From JALZBN01 sp035525375 (GTDB taxonomy: Bacteria; Actinomycetota; Acidimicrobiia; Acidimicrobiales; AC-14), in contig DATLEI010000027.1 of the NCBI GenBank assembly GCA_035525375.1, positions 1 through 64,000 of the forward strand: a stretch of DNA of 64,000 bases. The letters are read 5' to 3'. The notes beneath the pieces are model-generated. The model ran no database searches. It saw nothing but the letters and a program-made list of their open reading frames with translations, and was not told where the DNA came from. A program made the position numbers and the translations under genes. Shown here piece after piece: positions 33,231 through 41,875 of this stretch. Positions within the stretch are counted from its first letter, which is position 1; each line of letters begins with the position of its first letter.

Positions 33231-34090
33231 GATTTCAGTGGGACGGTCTTGGGCGGACGGAGAGTGGCAATCGTCTCGTCGCGGTCATCGGTAGTCCGAT
33301 CAGCCATTCCTTGTCACCGACAATCTTCAACGCTGCCTTCGAGTCGCTGTCGCTGGACTTGGAATACGTCGCCGTCGAGGTACCTCCCGGGCGGGCCGAA
33401 GAAGCCATCGACGAGGCCCGCGCCCTTGGCGTTATGGGCCTCTCCGTGACGATGCCGCACAAGGCGTCCGTGCTGCCTGCGCTGGACCGGCTCTCGGCCG
33501 CTGCGGAAGCCCTGGGCGCGGTGAACACAGTCCTGCGCGTCGGTGACGAACTGGTCGGCGACAACACCGACGGCCCCGGGTTCCTCGACGCCCTGGCGGC
33601 TGATGAGGGGTTCGATCCAGCCGGACGGCGCTGCGTTGTCTTTGGCGCCGGCGGCGCGGCCCGCGCCGTCATCCTGGCGCTCGCCGCCGCCGGCGCGGCT
33701 GAAGTCTCGGTCGTCAATCGGAACGCCGAGCACGCGGAGGTTGCCGTGCTGCTTGCCGGAGCCGTGGGACGTATCGGTGAGCCAGCCGACGTCAAGGGTG
33801 CCGACCTGATCGTCAACGCAACGCCAATCGGCATGCAAGGCCAACCCGCGGAACCGCTCTTCGAGACGTCGATACTGGCCGAAGGCCAGCTCGTGGCCGA
33901 TCTCGTCTATCACCCGTCGATCACGCCGCTCGTAGCCGAAGCCCGATCGAGAGGGGCTCGGGCCGTCAACGGCCTCGGCATGCTGATCCACCAGGCAGGA
34001 CACTCGTTTCAGCTGTGGACGGGCCAGCCGCCCCCGCTGTCGGTGATGTCAGCGGCCGCAGTCTCCGCACTACGCCGCGACGGCCGTTGA
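33227..34090 (+). CDS. aroE: Shikimate dehydrogenase, probable CTG start
   Basis: Reduces 3-dehydroshikimate to shikimate with NADPH. The substrate motif SHSLSP, the catalytic Lys in TMPHKAS, the Asp in NTDGPGF and the nucleotide-binding GAGGAARAVILAL are all seen. The first conventional start, TTG 33311, falls inside SHSLSP and would remove the essential strand LVAVIGSPIS, which is encoded upstream in the same frame. No ATG, GTG or TTG lies between the mltG end and that strand. CTG 33227 overlaps the mltG stop as CTGA, matching the NTGA overlaps at neighbouring junctions, and gives 287 residues. A sequencing frameshift with a GTG 33238 start is the main alternative. Confidence 0.85.
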   Translation: MRFQWDGLGRTESGNRLVAVIGSPISHSLSPTIFNAAFESLSLDLEYVAVEVPPGRAEEAIDEARALGVMGLSVTMPHKASVLPALDRLSAAAEALGAVNTVLRVGDELVGDNTDGPGFLDALAADEGFDPAGRRCVVFGAGGAARAVILALAAAGAAEVSVVNRNAEHAEVAVLLAGAVGRIGEPADVKGADLIVNATPIGMQGQPAEPLFETSILAEGQLVADLVYHPSITPLVAEARSRGARAVNGLGMLIHQAGHSFQLWTGQPPPLSVMSAAAVSALRRDGR

Positions 34091-34746
34091 TCGTCGCTGG
34101 GGCAGTCCTCTGCGGGCTCCTCGGTCTCGGCGTTGGAGTCTTCCTCAACCGCGCCATAGACCACTGGTGCAAGTCGGGCGCGCTGGCGCGCTACGTGGTC
34201 GTCGACATTCTGACCGCGAGCCTGTTCGCCGCCACCGTCTTTCGCTTCGGTGATTTCGATGACGCCGCAATCCCGGCGTACCTGGTGTTCTTTGCGTCGC
34301 TCGTCGCCGTGAGTGTGATCGACTTCGACCTGCGTATCATTCCCAACCGCATCGTCTACCCGACGATCTTTGCCGCCATCCCGCTGCTTGCCCTCGCGGC
34401 CGCCATCAATGGCGACTTCGAACCGCTCAAGAACGCCCTTCTCGGCGGCGTGTTCGCGTTCGCGGCGCTGTTCGTCATTCATCTCATCTCGCCGGCCGGG
34501 ATGGGGTTCGGCGACGTGCGGCTGTCGTTCATCCTCGGGCTGTTCCTCGGTTGGCTCAGCCTGCAACACGTGCTCGTCGGGATCTTCCTCGGCTTTCTGC
34601 TCGGCGCGTTCATTGGGCTCGCATTGGTCGTCACCCGCCTTCGATCCCGAAAGGATGCGATCCCGTTCGGGCCCTTTCTCGCCGGTGGCGCCGCCCTCGC
34701 TGTCTTTGTCGGATCGCCGCTCATCGACTGGTGGCTGCACTCCTGA
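34087..34746 (+). CDS. Prepilin peptidase (A24 family) lacking the N-terminal methylase domain
   Basis: A polytopic membrane aspartic protease of 219 residues. The two catalytic Asp motifs are VIDFDLRIIPN and GMGFGDVRL. The N-terminus keeps the GLGVGVFLNR membrane segment of PilD/GspO, but the Cys-rich methyltransferase loop between the first two helices is almost absent, so it resembles the peptidase-only short form. TTG 34087 overlaps the aroE stop as TTGA and is preferred; GTG 34015 would overlap aroE by 76 bases. No pilin or secretion genes are in the window, so its substrate must be encoded elsewhere. Confidence 0.85.
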   Translation: MIVAGAVLCGLLGLGVGVFLNRAIDHWCKSGALARYVVVDILTASLFAATVFRFGDFDDAAIPAYLVFFASLVAVSVIDFDLRIIPNRIVYPTIFAAIPLLALAAAINGDFEPLKNALLGGVFAFAALFVIHLISPAGMGFGDVRLSFILGLFLGWLSLQHVLVGIFLGFLLGAFIGLALVVTRLRSRKDAIPFGPFLAGGAALAVFVGSPLIDWWLHS

Positions 34747-34773
34747 CGCCGGGGGCAAAGGCGCGGTCCCGGG

Positions 34774-34779
34774 TAGATT
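34774..34779 (+). promoter_or_regulatory. -10 box of aroC
   Basis: TAGATT ends 6 bases before GTG 34786, with no Shine-Dalgarno sequence: leaderless start of the aroC-aroK-aroB-aroQ operon. Confidence 0.5.
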
Positions 34780-34785
34780 GACTAT

Positions 34786-35940
34786 GTGCTCCGCTTCCTG
34801 ACCGCAGGTGAATCGCACGGTCGCGCCCTCATCGTCACCATCGAGGGTCTTCCGGCAGGCCTGCCTGTACGTGCCGAGGAGATCCAAGACGAGCTGGCCC
34901 GCCGCCGACTCGGCTTCGGGCGGGGCCCGAGGATGCGCTTCGAGAAGGACACACTGACGATTGTCGGCGGGGTTCGTCACGGTCGCACCCTCGGTTCGCC
35001 CGTCTCCATAGAGATTGCGAACACCGAGTGGCCGAAGTGGGAGAAGGAGATGGATCCCGCGCCGGGCCACACCGAGAAGCCGCTGACCCGACCGCGCCCT
35101 GGCCACGCCGATCTCGCCGGCATGCAGAAGTACGGATTTGACGACGCTCGTGACGTGCTCGAGCGGGCCTCGGCGCGCGAAACGGCAGCCCGAGTGGCGG
35201 CCGGCGCCCTGGCCAAGGGCCTCCTGCGTCGGATCGGCATCCAGATCCTGTCCCACGTCGTGCAGATGGGACCGGTCGTGTCGAAGTCCACTCGGCGACC
35301 TGAGCCGGCCGATCAGGCCCAAGTCGATGAGTCGCCCGTGCGGTGCTTCGACCCTGAGGCTGAAGCGGCGATGATCGCCGAGATCCAGGCCGCGGCCAAG
35401 GCGGGCGACTCCCTAGGAGGCATCGTCGAGGTCTTGGCCTACGGCGTCCCCGTCGGCCTCGGGAGCCATGTGCACTGGGACCGTCGGCTCGACGCCCTAC
35501 TGGCTCAGGCGCTGGTCAGCATCCCGGCGGTCAAGGCGGTCGAGCTCGGGGAGGGCTTCGACGTGGCCGCCCGACGGGGCTCAGAGGCGCACGACGCGAT
35601 CCTTTGGGACACCGAGGACGGCACCTACCGTAGAGCTACATCCAGGGCCGGTGGCATCGAGGGAGGCATGTCGACGGGTGACATCCTCGTGGCCCGTGCC
35701 GCCATGAAACCTCTCTCTACGTTGAACCGCCCCGTCCTTCGCACAATCGACACCGAGACCAAGGAAGAAACGGTCTCGTTCAAGGAGCGCACCGACGTCA
35801 CTGCTGTCCCTGCGATGGGGATCGTCGCCGAGACGATGGTGGCTCTGGTGCTGGCGTCGGAGGCGCTGCGAAAGTTCGGGGGGGATTCGGTGGAGGAGGT
35901 CGTGCGCAATCGCGACGGCTTCCTCGACTCCCTCACCTAG
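34786..35940 (+). CDS. aroC: Chorismate synthase
   Basis: Converts EPSP to chorismate using reduced FMN. The 384-residue length fits. Diagnostic segments are LRFLTAGESHGRALIV at the start, RPGHADLAGMQKYGF, ERASARETAARVAAGA and GGIEGGMSTGDILV. It is the first gene of a shikimate cluster whose members are separated by 2 bases or overlap. Confidence 0.97.
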   Translation: MLRFLTAGESHGRALIVTIEGLPAGLPVRAEEIQDELARRRLGFGRGPRMRFEKDTLTIVGGVRHGRTLGSPVSIEIANTEWPKWEKEMDPAPGHTEKPLTRPRPGHADLAGMQKYGFDDARDVLERASARETAARVAAGALAKGLLRRIGIQILSHVVQMGPVVSKSTRRPEPADQAQVDESPVRCFDPEAEAAMIAEIQAAAKAGDSLGGIVEVLAYGVPVGLGSHVHWDRRLDALLAQALVSIPAVKAVELGEGFDVAARRGSEAHDAILWDTEDGTYRRATSRAGGIEGGMSTGDILVARAAMKPLSTLNRPVLRTIDTETKEETVSFKERTDVTAVPAMGIVAETMVALVLASEALRKFGGDSVEEVVRNRDGFLDSLT

Positions 35941-35942
35941 GC

Positions 35943-36467
35943 GTGGGCCACATCGTGCTCGTGGGGATGATGGGAGCGGGGAAGACGACGATCGGCCGCG
36001 CTCTGGCCCGCAACCGTGGTTGGGCGTTCATCGACAGCGATGCTCAGGTGGAGGCGCGCGCCGGCAGGACAGTTGCCGAGATCTGGGCTGCCGAAGGCGA
36101 GCAAGAGTTCCGCACGCTGGAGTCCGCTGTGTTGCTGGAAGCGCTGGCGGCCGACGCGCCGGCGGTGATTGCGGCCGCTGGGGGCACGGTGCTCGACCGC
36201 AACAACTCGGATTTGCTTCGTTCACACCGTCCCGTCGTCTGGTTGCGGGCCGATTCCGGCACACTGGTCCAGCGTCTTGGTGAGGGGTTGGGTCGCCCGT
36301 TGCTTGTCACCGAGCCCGCGGCGGCCTTGAGGCGCCTTGCCGCTGAACGGGAGCCGCTGTACGCGCAGGTCGCCGACGTCACCATCGATGTCGACCTCAT
36401 GGAGCCGGAGCGGGTTGTCGAGTTGATTGAGGAAGCGCTCGGCATCGACGGGGCCCCCAACTCGTGA
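35943..36467 (+). CDS. aroK: Shikimate kinase
   Basis: Phosphorylates shikimate. The 174-residue protein has Walker A GMMGAGKT at residues 8-15, the substrate Asp in FIDSDAQVE, the conserved GGTV motif in AAAGGTVLD and the lid Arg in GLGRPLL. GTG 35943 comes 2 bases after the aroC stop; the aroB start overlaps its stop (GTGA). Confidence 0.95.
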   Translation: MGHIVLVGMMGAGKTTIGRALARNRGWAFIDSDAQVEARAGRTVAEIWAAEGEQEFRTLESAVLLEALAADAPAVIAAAGGTVLDRNNSDLLRSHRPVVWLRADSGTLVQRLGEGLGRPLLVTEPAAALRRLAAEREPLYAQVADVTIDVDLMEPERVVELIEEALGIDGAPNS

Positions 36468-37489
36468 TCACGGTTTCCGTGCCACTGGAGGGCAAGGCGT
36501 ACGACGTGCTCGTCGGCGCCGGCGCTCGCCATCGCCTGGCCGAGGTTTTGCCGATTGGCGCGCGACGAGCGGCGATCGTCACCCAGGAAGCGATCGGCAT
36601 GCCGGTCGATAGCGGTGTCGAGCAGCGCACCTTCACCATCGACGGCGGCGAGGAGGCCAAGTGCCTCGAGACAATCGAGGAGCTGTGCCGGGGATTTGCG
36701 CGGTGGGGGCTCACCCGGGCTGATGTCGTCGTCGCCGTGGGTGGGGGAGTCGTCACCGATGCGGCCGGCTTCGCCGCCGCCGTGTACCACCGAGGCGTTC
36801 CCGTTGTGCACGTTGCAACGACACTCCTCGCTCAGGTCGACGCGGCCATCGGCGGGAAGACCGGTGTGAACTTGCGCGAGGGGAAGAACCTCGTGGGCGC
36901 GATCTGGCAACCGGCGGCCGTGCTCTGCGATACCGAGGTCCTCGAAACCCTGCCCCCCGAGGAATACCGCAGCGGACTCGGCGAGATGGCGAAGTACCAC
37001 TTCCTGGCGTCCGGTCCCGATCTGGCCGATCTCCCACTCGACGAGCGGGTGGCGCGCTGTGTCGAGATCAAGGCCGAGTTCGTCTGTGCTGACGAACGCG
37101 AGGCGATACGACCTCAGCCCGGGTCACGACGGAGCCGGGCGATTCTCAACTACGGGCACACCCTGGCGCACGCACTCGAGACCGCGGACAACTACGAACT
37201 CCGTCACGGCGAGGCTGTCGCCATCGGGCTCGTCTTTGCGGCTCGGCTTGCACGGCGCCTTGGCCGCATTGACGAGGCGCGGGTCGAGGAACATCTGCGG
37301 GTGGTGCGGGCCTACGATCTTCCCGACAGCATCCTGCCTGGCCACGACCCCGGCCGGCTCATCGACCTTATGGCACATGACAAGAAAGCGGTCGATGGAT
37401 TCACCTTCGTGCTCGACGGGCCCCGCGGCGTTGAAGTCGTCGCGGGCATCGGCCGCGAAGCCATAGAAGCCACTCTGGAGGATATGTAA
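36464..37489 (+). CDS. aroB: 3-dehydroquinate synthase
   Basis: NAD- and metal-dependent cyclase making 3-dehydroquinate from DAHP. The 341-residue protein carries the NAD-binding GGGVVTDAAGFAAA, the metal-binding Glu in SGLGEMAKYH and His residues in NYGHTLAHALE and RHGEAVAIG. GTG 36464 overlaps aroK, and the stop TAA shares a base with the aroQ ATG (TAATG). Confidence 0.96.
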   Translation: MITVSVPLEGKAYDVLVGAGARHRLAEVLPIGARRAAIVTQEAIGMPVDSGVEQRTFTIDGGEEAKCLETIEELCRGFARWGLTRADVVVAVGGGVVTDAAGFAAAVYHRGVPVVHVATTLLAQVDAAIGGKTGVNLREGKNLVGAIWQPAAVLCDTEVLETLPPEEYRSGLGEMAKYHFLASGPDLADLPLDERVARCVEIKAEFVCADEREAIRPQPGSRRSRAILNYGHTLAHALETADNYELRHGEAVAIGLVFAARLARRLGRIDEARVEEHLRVVRAYDLPDSILPGHDPGRLIDLMAHDKKAVDGFTFVLDGPRGVEVVAGIGREAIEATLEDM

Positions 37490-38076
37490 TGACCTGGATC
37501 AAGACGTCGACCGGCCAGGAGTGGTCGTCTGAGATGCCCGCTGAGGCGCCCGTGACTGAAGAGCCGGTCGATCACGAAGCCGCCGCGGTCGAGCCCGAGC
37601 CGGAGGCCATGGATGTTGCCGAAGGCGAGAAGCTCATCGCCGGACCGCTCGTTCTCCTGCTCTCAGGGCCGAATCTCAACCTCCTCGGGGAGCGGGAGCC
37701 CGAGATCTACGGCACCGATACCCTCGACGACCACGTCGCCCGGGCTGAGACAGCCGCGGTGGACTACGGGCTCGTGTTCGAGCACTACCAGTCGAATCAC
37801 GAGGGTCAGCTCGTGGATGCGGTGCACGGTGCTCGGGAGCGAGCATCGGCGATCATCGTCAACGCCGGCGCGCTGACGCACTACGCCTGGTCATTGCACG
37901 ACGCTCTTGGGTCCTTTGACGGTTACGTCGTCGAGCTACACCTCTCCAACCCCAACGCCCGGGAGCCGTGGCGACAGACCTCGGTCATCGCACCGGTGGC
38001 CCACGGCACGATCAGCGGGTTCGGCGGCCTGGGTTACGAGCTCGCCATAGAGGCCGTCGCTCGGTTACTCAGCTAG
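37489..38076 (+). CDS. aroQ: Type II 3-dehydroquinate dehydratase with acidic N-terminal extension
   Basis: Dehydrates 3-dehydroquinate. The type II core begins near residue 52 (LVLLLSGPNLNLLGEREPEIYG), with the Tyr in EIYG, QSNHEGQLVD, NAGALTHYAWSLHDAL and ELHLSNPNAREPWR. Type II enzymes are usually about 145-150 residues; this one is 195 because of about 50 leading residues rich in Glu, Pro and Ala. The ATG overlapping the aroB stop supports the long form; ATG at about 37609 would remove most of the extension. The last 8 bases overlap the convergent DUF885 gene. Confidence 0.93.
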   Translation: MTWIKTSTGQEWSSEMPAEAPVTEEPVDHEAAAVEPEPEAMDVAEGEKLIAGPLVLLLSGPNLNLLGEREPEIYGTDTLDDHVARAETAAVDYGLVFEHYQSNHEGQLVDAVHGARERASAIIVNAGALTHYAWSLHDALGSFDGYVVELHLSNPNAREPWRQTSVIAPVAHGTISGFGGLGYELAIEAVARLLS

Positions 38077-39763
38077 CGCCCCGCCTGATCCAAGACCGCA
38101 CTTCTGACTCGAGCACATCGAGGGGAAGTGGGCCATGGCGGAGAACCTCGTCATGGAAGGCGCGGAGGTCGAACAGGCGGGTTTGGTTGTCGGACGCCAG
38201 ACGGCGCAGCTCGCGAAAACGAATTGCTCCCAGCGTGTACGCAAGTGCCTGGGCCGGCCAGGCTATATAGCGATCGACCTCGACCTCGACGTCGTGGCCC
38301 GGCTTCCCCGTATTTTCGGCCATGAAATCGATCGCTTCTTGGCGGGTCCAACCCATGGCGTGGATGCCGGTGTCGACCACAAGGCGCGCCGCCCGCCAGG
38401 CTTCGAACACCAATGAGCCGTACGCGTCGAATGGGTCATCGTAGAGCCCCATGTCGTGACCAAGACCCTCCGCATACAATCCCCAGCCTTCGATGAAGGC
38501 GGTTTCGTCGAGGTTGCGGCGCCATGGGTGAAGGTCGCCCATCTGCTGGGCCAGCGCGAATTGAAGATGGTGCCCGGGAACGGCCTCGTGGAGCGCCAGC
38601 GGCACCATCTCCCACAGCGGCCGCTGGTCGAGCTGATAGGTGTTGGCAAGGAAATAGCCAGGGCGCCCGGCGGCGACTGCGCCGGGGAGGTAGTACGCCG
38701 CGGGTGCTGTGCGTTCGGCGTGGGCGGGCATCGGCAGTACGCCGTAGGGCAACCACGGCACAGTGCCGAACAGCCGGGGCAACTCCGGGTCAATGCGCTT
38801 GCAGAGCGCGCGGTACTTGTCCACCAGATCGTCGGGGGTGGCAGCGAAAAAGCGGGTGTCGTGGTGGATGTGGTGCAAGAACTCGTCACGGCGACCGCCG
38901 AAACCGGTTTGCGCCATGGTCTCGGCCATGGCGCCGGCGATGCGGTCGAGTTCGTCGTGCCCGATTCGATGAATTGTCTCGGGGTCGAAGTCAGTTGACG
39001 TCTGCTGGCGAATCCGCCAGCGGTACCAGGCTGCACCGTCGGGCAGATCGGCGATGGCGATCGTCTCGCGGCAGCCGGGTACATAGGTCTCGACCAGATA
39101 GTCCCGGAGCCGGACCAACGCAGGAAAGACATCGCGGGCCAGAACGGCCGTAGCGGCTTGGCGCAGCCGCTTCTGGGTTTGCGGATCGATCGATGACGGA
39201 AGTCGCCCTAGAACCGCGGCCATGCCCGACTCCAGGGGGTCATCGGTGACGACTTCATCGATCTGAGCCGGCGCGGTTGCGACGGTCACCCTCGGTGGCA
39301 CGATCGCGGTCGCCAGGCCCTTGCGAAGGAGCTCGATCGTCTGATCCACGAGCGTTGGCACCGCGGCAAGGCGGGCCAGGACCATTTCCACGTGGTCGAC
39401 AGATTCAAGGGACATGTCCGAAAGGGAAAGGGGGACTTCCTGCTGCGCGCCGCTGAGCTGACCAACCGGCAACAGGTGCGTTGGAAACTGCAGCCCCTCT
39501 TCGTGGATGCGAGAGTCTCGGAGGAACAGTGCATGGTTCAGTCGCCTTTGGTCGGTCAGCCGCTGGGGATCGATCGACTCGATTGCGGCAAGGCGTTCCC
39601 GCACCCGCTCGTGCCGACGGGCGACCGCATCTGTCGAATGGTCGGTCCATGTCGCGCCCGGTTGGGGCTCGCCCACCGCAAATGCGAGCTCCGGGAACTC
39701 AGCGAGGTCGTAGGCCCACTGCTCGTCCATGAGGCGATCAAGGCGCGCCGAGTCGTCGGTCAT
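38069..39763 (-). CDS. DUF885 family metallopeptidase
   Basis: A 564-residue protein of the DUF885 zinc-dependent peptidase-like family. The key motif is HEAVPGHHLQF, the HExxPGHH signature, with a supporting Glu in FIEGWGLYAEGLG. No signal peptide is seen, so it is probably cytoplasmic. Its start overlaps the stop of the upstream dipeptidyl peptidase gene (ATGA on the minus strand), so the two form an operon of peptidases. Its 3' end overlaps aroQ by 8 bases. The substrate is unknown. Confidence 0.9.
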   Translation of the reverse strand: MTDDSARLDRLMDEQWAYDLAEFPELAFAVGEPQPGATWTDHSTDAVARRHERVRERLAAIESIDPQRLTDQRRLNHALFLRDSRIHEEGLQFPTHLLPVGQLSGAQQEVPLSLSDMSLESVDHVEMVLARLAAVPTLVDQTIELLRKGLATAIVPPRVTVATAPAQIDEVVTDDPLESGMAAVLGRLPSSIDPQTQKRLRQAATAVLARDVFPALVRLRDYLVETYVPGCRETIAIADLPDGAAWYRWRIRQQTSTDFDPETIHRIGHDELDRIAGAMAETMAQTGFGGRRDEFLHHIHHDTRFFAATPDDLVDKYRALCKRIDPELPRLFGTVPWLPYGVLPMPAHAERTAPAAYYLPGAVAAGRPGYFLANTYQLDQRPLWEMVPLALHEAVPGHHLQFALAQQMGDLHPWRRNLDETAFIEGWGLYAEGLGHDMGLYDDPFDAYGSLVFEAWRAARLVVDTGIHAMGWTRQEAIDFMAENTGKPGHDVEVEVDRYIAWPAQALAYTLGAIRFRELRRLASDNQTRLFDLRAFHDEVLRHGPLPLDVLESEVRSWIRRGAS

Positions 39764-41847
39764 TCGTCGGTCCTCAGTGCGTCCCGAAGAAACCGCACCT
39801 GGAGGAGTAGGAGGTTCTCGGCCACGACTTCTTGAGGGGTCATGTGGCTGATGCCGGCGAGCGGCATGACCGTATGGTCGCGGCCCGACTCGAACAGGGC
39901 GCAGGAGAGCCGCAGGGTGTGGGCGACGACAACGTTGTCGTCGGCGAGTCCATGAATCAGCAGAAGCGGCCGCGACAGCTTCGAAGCGTCGTCGAGGATC
40001 GAGCTGCGCCCATAGGCATCGGGCTCTTCGTCAGGGTGACCCAGATAGCGCTCGGTGTAGTGAGTGTCGTAGAGGCGCCAGTCGGTGACCGGCGCGCCGG
40101 CGACGGCCGCATGGAAGACGTCAGGTCGGCGAAGCACCGCCAGTGCCGCCAGGTACCCGCCGAACGACCAGCCCCGTATCGCAACGCGCTCGAGATCCAG
40201 CCGTGGATGCTTATCGGCCGCTGCTTGCAGGGCGGCAACCTGGTCATCAAGCGCGGGCCCGGCCAGGTCGAGGTGCACGGCCCGGTCCCACGCCCGGCCG
40301 CGACCGCCAGTGCCGCGGCCGTCGGCGATCAGCACCGCGAACCCCTGGTCCGCAAACCACTGCGACTCGAGGTAGGCGTTTCGTGCGCGAACGACCCGCT
40401 GATGGCCAGGGCCACCGTAGGGGTCGAGCAGGACGGGGAGCTTCGCCGTGTCGTCGGCCCCAGTCGGGAACAGGACAGCCGTCTCAATGTGTCGGTTGCC
40501 GGCGCGCAAGAAGCTGACCTCGGGAGAGACGACCGGGGTCTCAGCAACGGTCTGGATCTCCCCGAGCGGTTGGCCGGCTCGGTGGACGGTGACACGAGAT
40601 CCGAAGGTGGTGAGGTCAGTGGACGACATGATGGTGACGTCACCAGCGAGCACGGCACCGTGGAGCCCGGCTCCGCTCGTGAGGGGACTCGCTCCTCGCC
40701 AGACCTGCACCTCGGCTGGGTCCTCCGACCCGGCGTAGACGAGGTCAGTCTCGGTTGAGATGACACCCATCACCTCGACGCCCTCGGGTGTCACCGGCCG
40801 GCCATCAACGAGCAATCGCATCGTGTCGTTGACATGGGCGGCTGTCACGAGCTCGCCCGCCGCTGTCCACGCCGGGACGCCAGGCACCAGGTCGAGCCAT
40901 GCGTCGTCGTGATCCTCGCGGCGCACCTCCGTCGTCCCGGTGTGAGGATCGACGACAAGTACCTGCGCGTGACGTTGATCACGTGACTGCACCAGGAGGG
41001 TCAACGGAGAACCCTCCGCCCAGTTCACCCTGGCCAGGTACGGATAGCGAGCCCGGTCCCATGCGACCTCAACGGTCGCGCCGTCGAGCCAGACGACATG
41101 CAACGAGACGTCGGCGTTCGCGGTACCAGCGGCCGGGTACGCGACGACGACCGGCGCGCGTGATGGCTCGGTCGGGTCGGATAGATGCCATTTCTCAACG
41201 CCGGCGATGTCGACGCGAGCGACCGCGACTGCGTCGCCGGACGGCGACCACCAGTACCCCCGGCTCCGGCCCATCTCCTCGGCGGCGACGAACTCAGCCA
41301 GCCCCCAGGTGACCTCGGCGTCGCCTTCCTCCGACGGCGTGACGACCTCATCCCGTCCGCCACGGTGGACGACGTGCAGCCGTCCGTCGCAGACGTAAGC
41401 GACCCGGGCTCCCGTCGGATCGGGCCGGGGATCGACGACCGGACCGGGCGCGGGGATGGTGGTCGAGCTGCCGCTCACCAGGTCGGCGCGGAACAGCTCG
41501 CCGCCGATGGCGAAGGTCGCTGTCGTCAGGAGACGATCAGTGCCGTAGGCGACAACCCCACCTGCCGACTCACGAGCTCGCTCCCGGCGCGCCCGCTCCT
41601 CGATCGGAAGATCTTCGATGGCGGCACTGGTTAGCTGGCGTGGATCTGCGACGAGTCGCTCCGCGAACGGATCGACGTCAATCACCCACACGCAGTTGAT
41701 CGGGTCGTCACCGGCGCGGGACCGAAGGTAGGTAATGCGTGAACCGTCGGCGGCAACGCGGATGTCGCGAGGTCGGCCAAGGGAGAACCGGCGCGTGCGC
41801 GCCTGCTGTCTGGGAAAGCTCGGCACGGAGTCGGACTCTGTCGTCAC
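39760..41847 (-). CDS. Prolyl oligopeptidase family dipeptidyl peptidase IV-like (S9)
   Basis: A 695-residue serine peptidase with an N-terminal beta-propeller (DPPIV N domain) and a C-terminal alpha/beta-hydrolase. The nucleophile Ser is in RGWSFGGYLAAL, the Asp in HGLADDNVVV and the His in GISHMTP. No export signal is evident. GTG 41847 is chosen; a -10 box TAGCGT ends 7 bases before it. In mycobacteria the aroQ-efp interval holds pepQ; here this S9 peptidase and DUF885 occupy that position in the opposite direction, which suggests replacement in peptide turnover (inference). Confidence 0.92.
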   Translation of the reverse strand: MTTESDSVPSFPRQQARTRRFSLGRPRDIRVAADGSRITYLRSRAGDDPINCVWVIDVDPFAERLVADPRQLTSAAIEDLPIEERARRERARESAGGVVAYGTDRLLTTATFAIGGELFRADLVSGSSTTIPAPGPVVDPRPDPTGARVAYVCDGRLHVVHRGGRDEVVTPSEEGDAEVTWGLAEFVAAEEMGRSRGYWWSPSGDAVAVARVDIAGVEKWHLSDPTEPSRAPVVVAYPAAGTANADVSLHVVWLDGATVEVAWDRARYPYLARVNWAEGSPLTLLVQSRDQRHAQVLVVDPHTGTTEVRREDHDDAWLDLVPGVPAWTAAGELVTAAHVNDTMRLLVDGRPVTPEGVEVMGVISTETDLVYAGSEDPAEVQVWRGASPLTSGAGLHGAVLAGDVTIMSSTDLTTFGSRVTVHRAGQPLGEIQTVAETPVVSPEVSFLRAGNRHIETAVLFPTGADDTAKLPVLLDPYGGPGHQRVVRARNAYLESQWFADQGFAVLIADGRGTGGRGRAWDRAVHLDLAGPALDDQVAALQAAADKHPRLDLERVAIRGWSFGGYLAALAVLRRPDVFHAAVAGAPVTDWRLYDTHYTERYLGHPDEEPDAYGRSSILDDASKLSRPLLLIHGLADDNVVVAHTLRLSCALFESGRDHTVMPLAGISHMTPQEVVAENLLLLQVRFLRDALRTDE

Positions 41848-41853
41848 GCCCGG

Positions 41854-41860
41854 TACGCTA
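41854..41860. promoter_or_regulatory. Overlapping divergent -10 boxes of the S9 peptidase gene and efp
   Basis: On the plus strand TACGCT (41854-41859) can serve efp with a leader of about 10 bases. On the minus strand TAGCGT (41860-41855) ends 7 bases before GTG 41847. The two boxes share five of six base pairs, and only 28 bases separate the two start codons. Confidence 0.5.
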
Positions 41861-41875
41861 CGGGACGATCACACG

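Noticed and set aside
34015..34086. GTG start for the prepilin peptidase
   Set aside because: It would overlap aroE by 76 bases. TTG 34087 overlaps the aroE stop in the same NTGA manner seen at many junctions.
34009..35322. A 437-codon minus-strand open frame
   Set aside because: Antisense to the prepilin peptidase gene and aroC. Low-complexity charged sequence, no motif.
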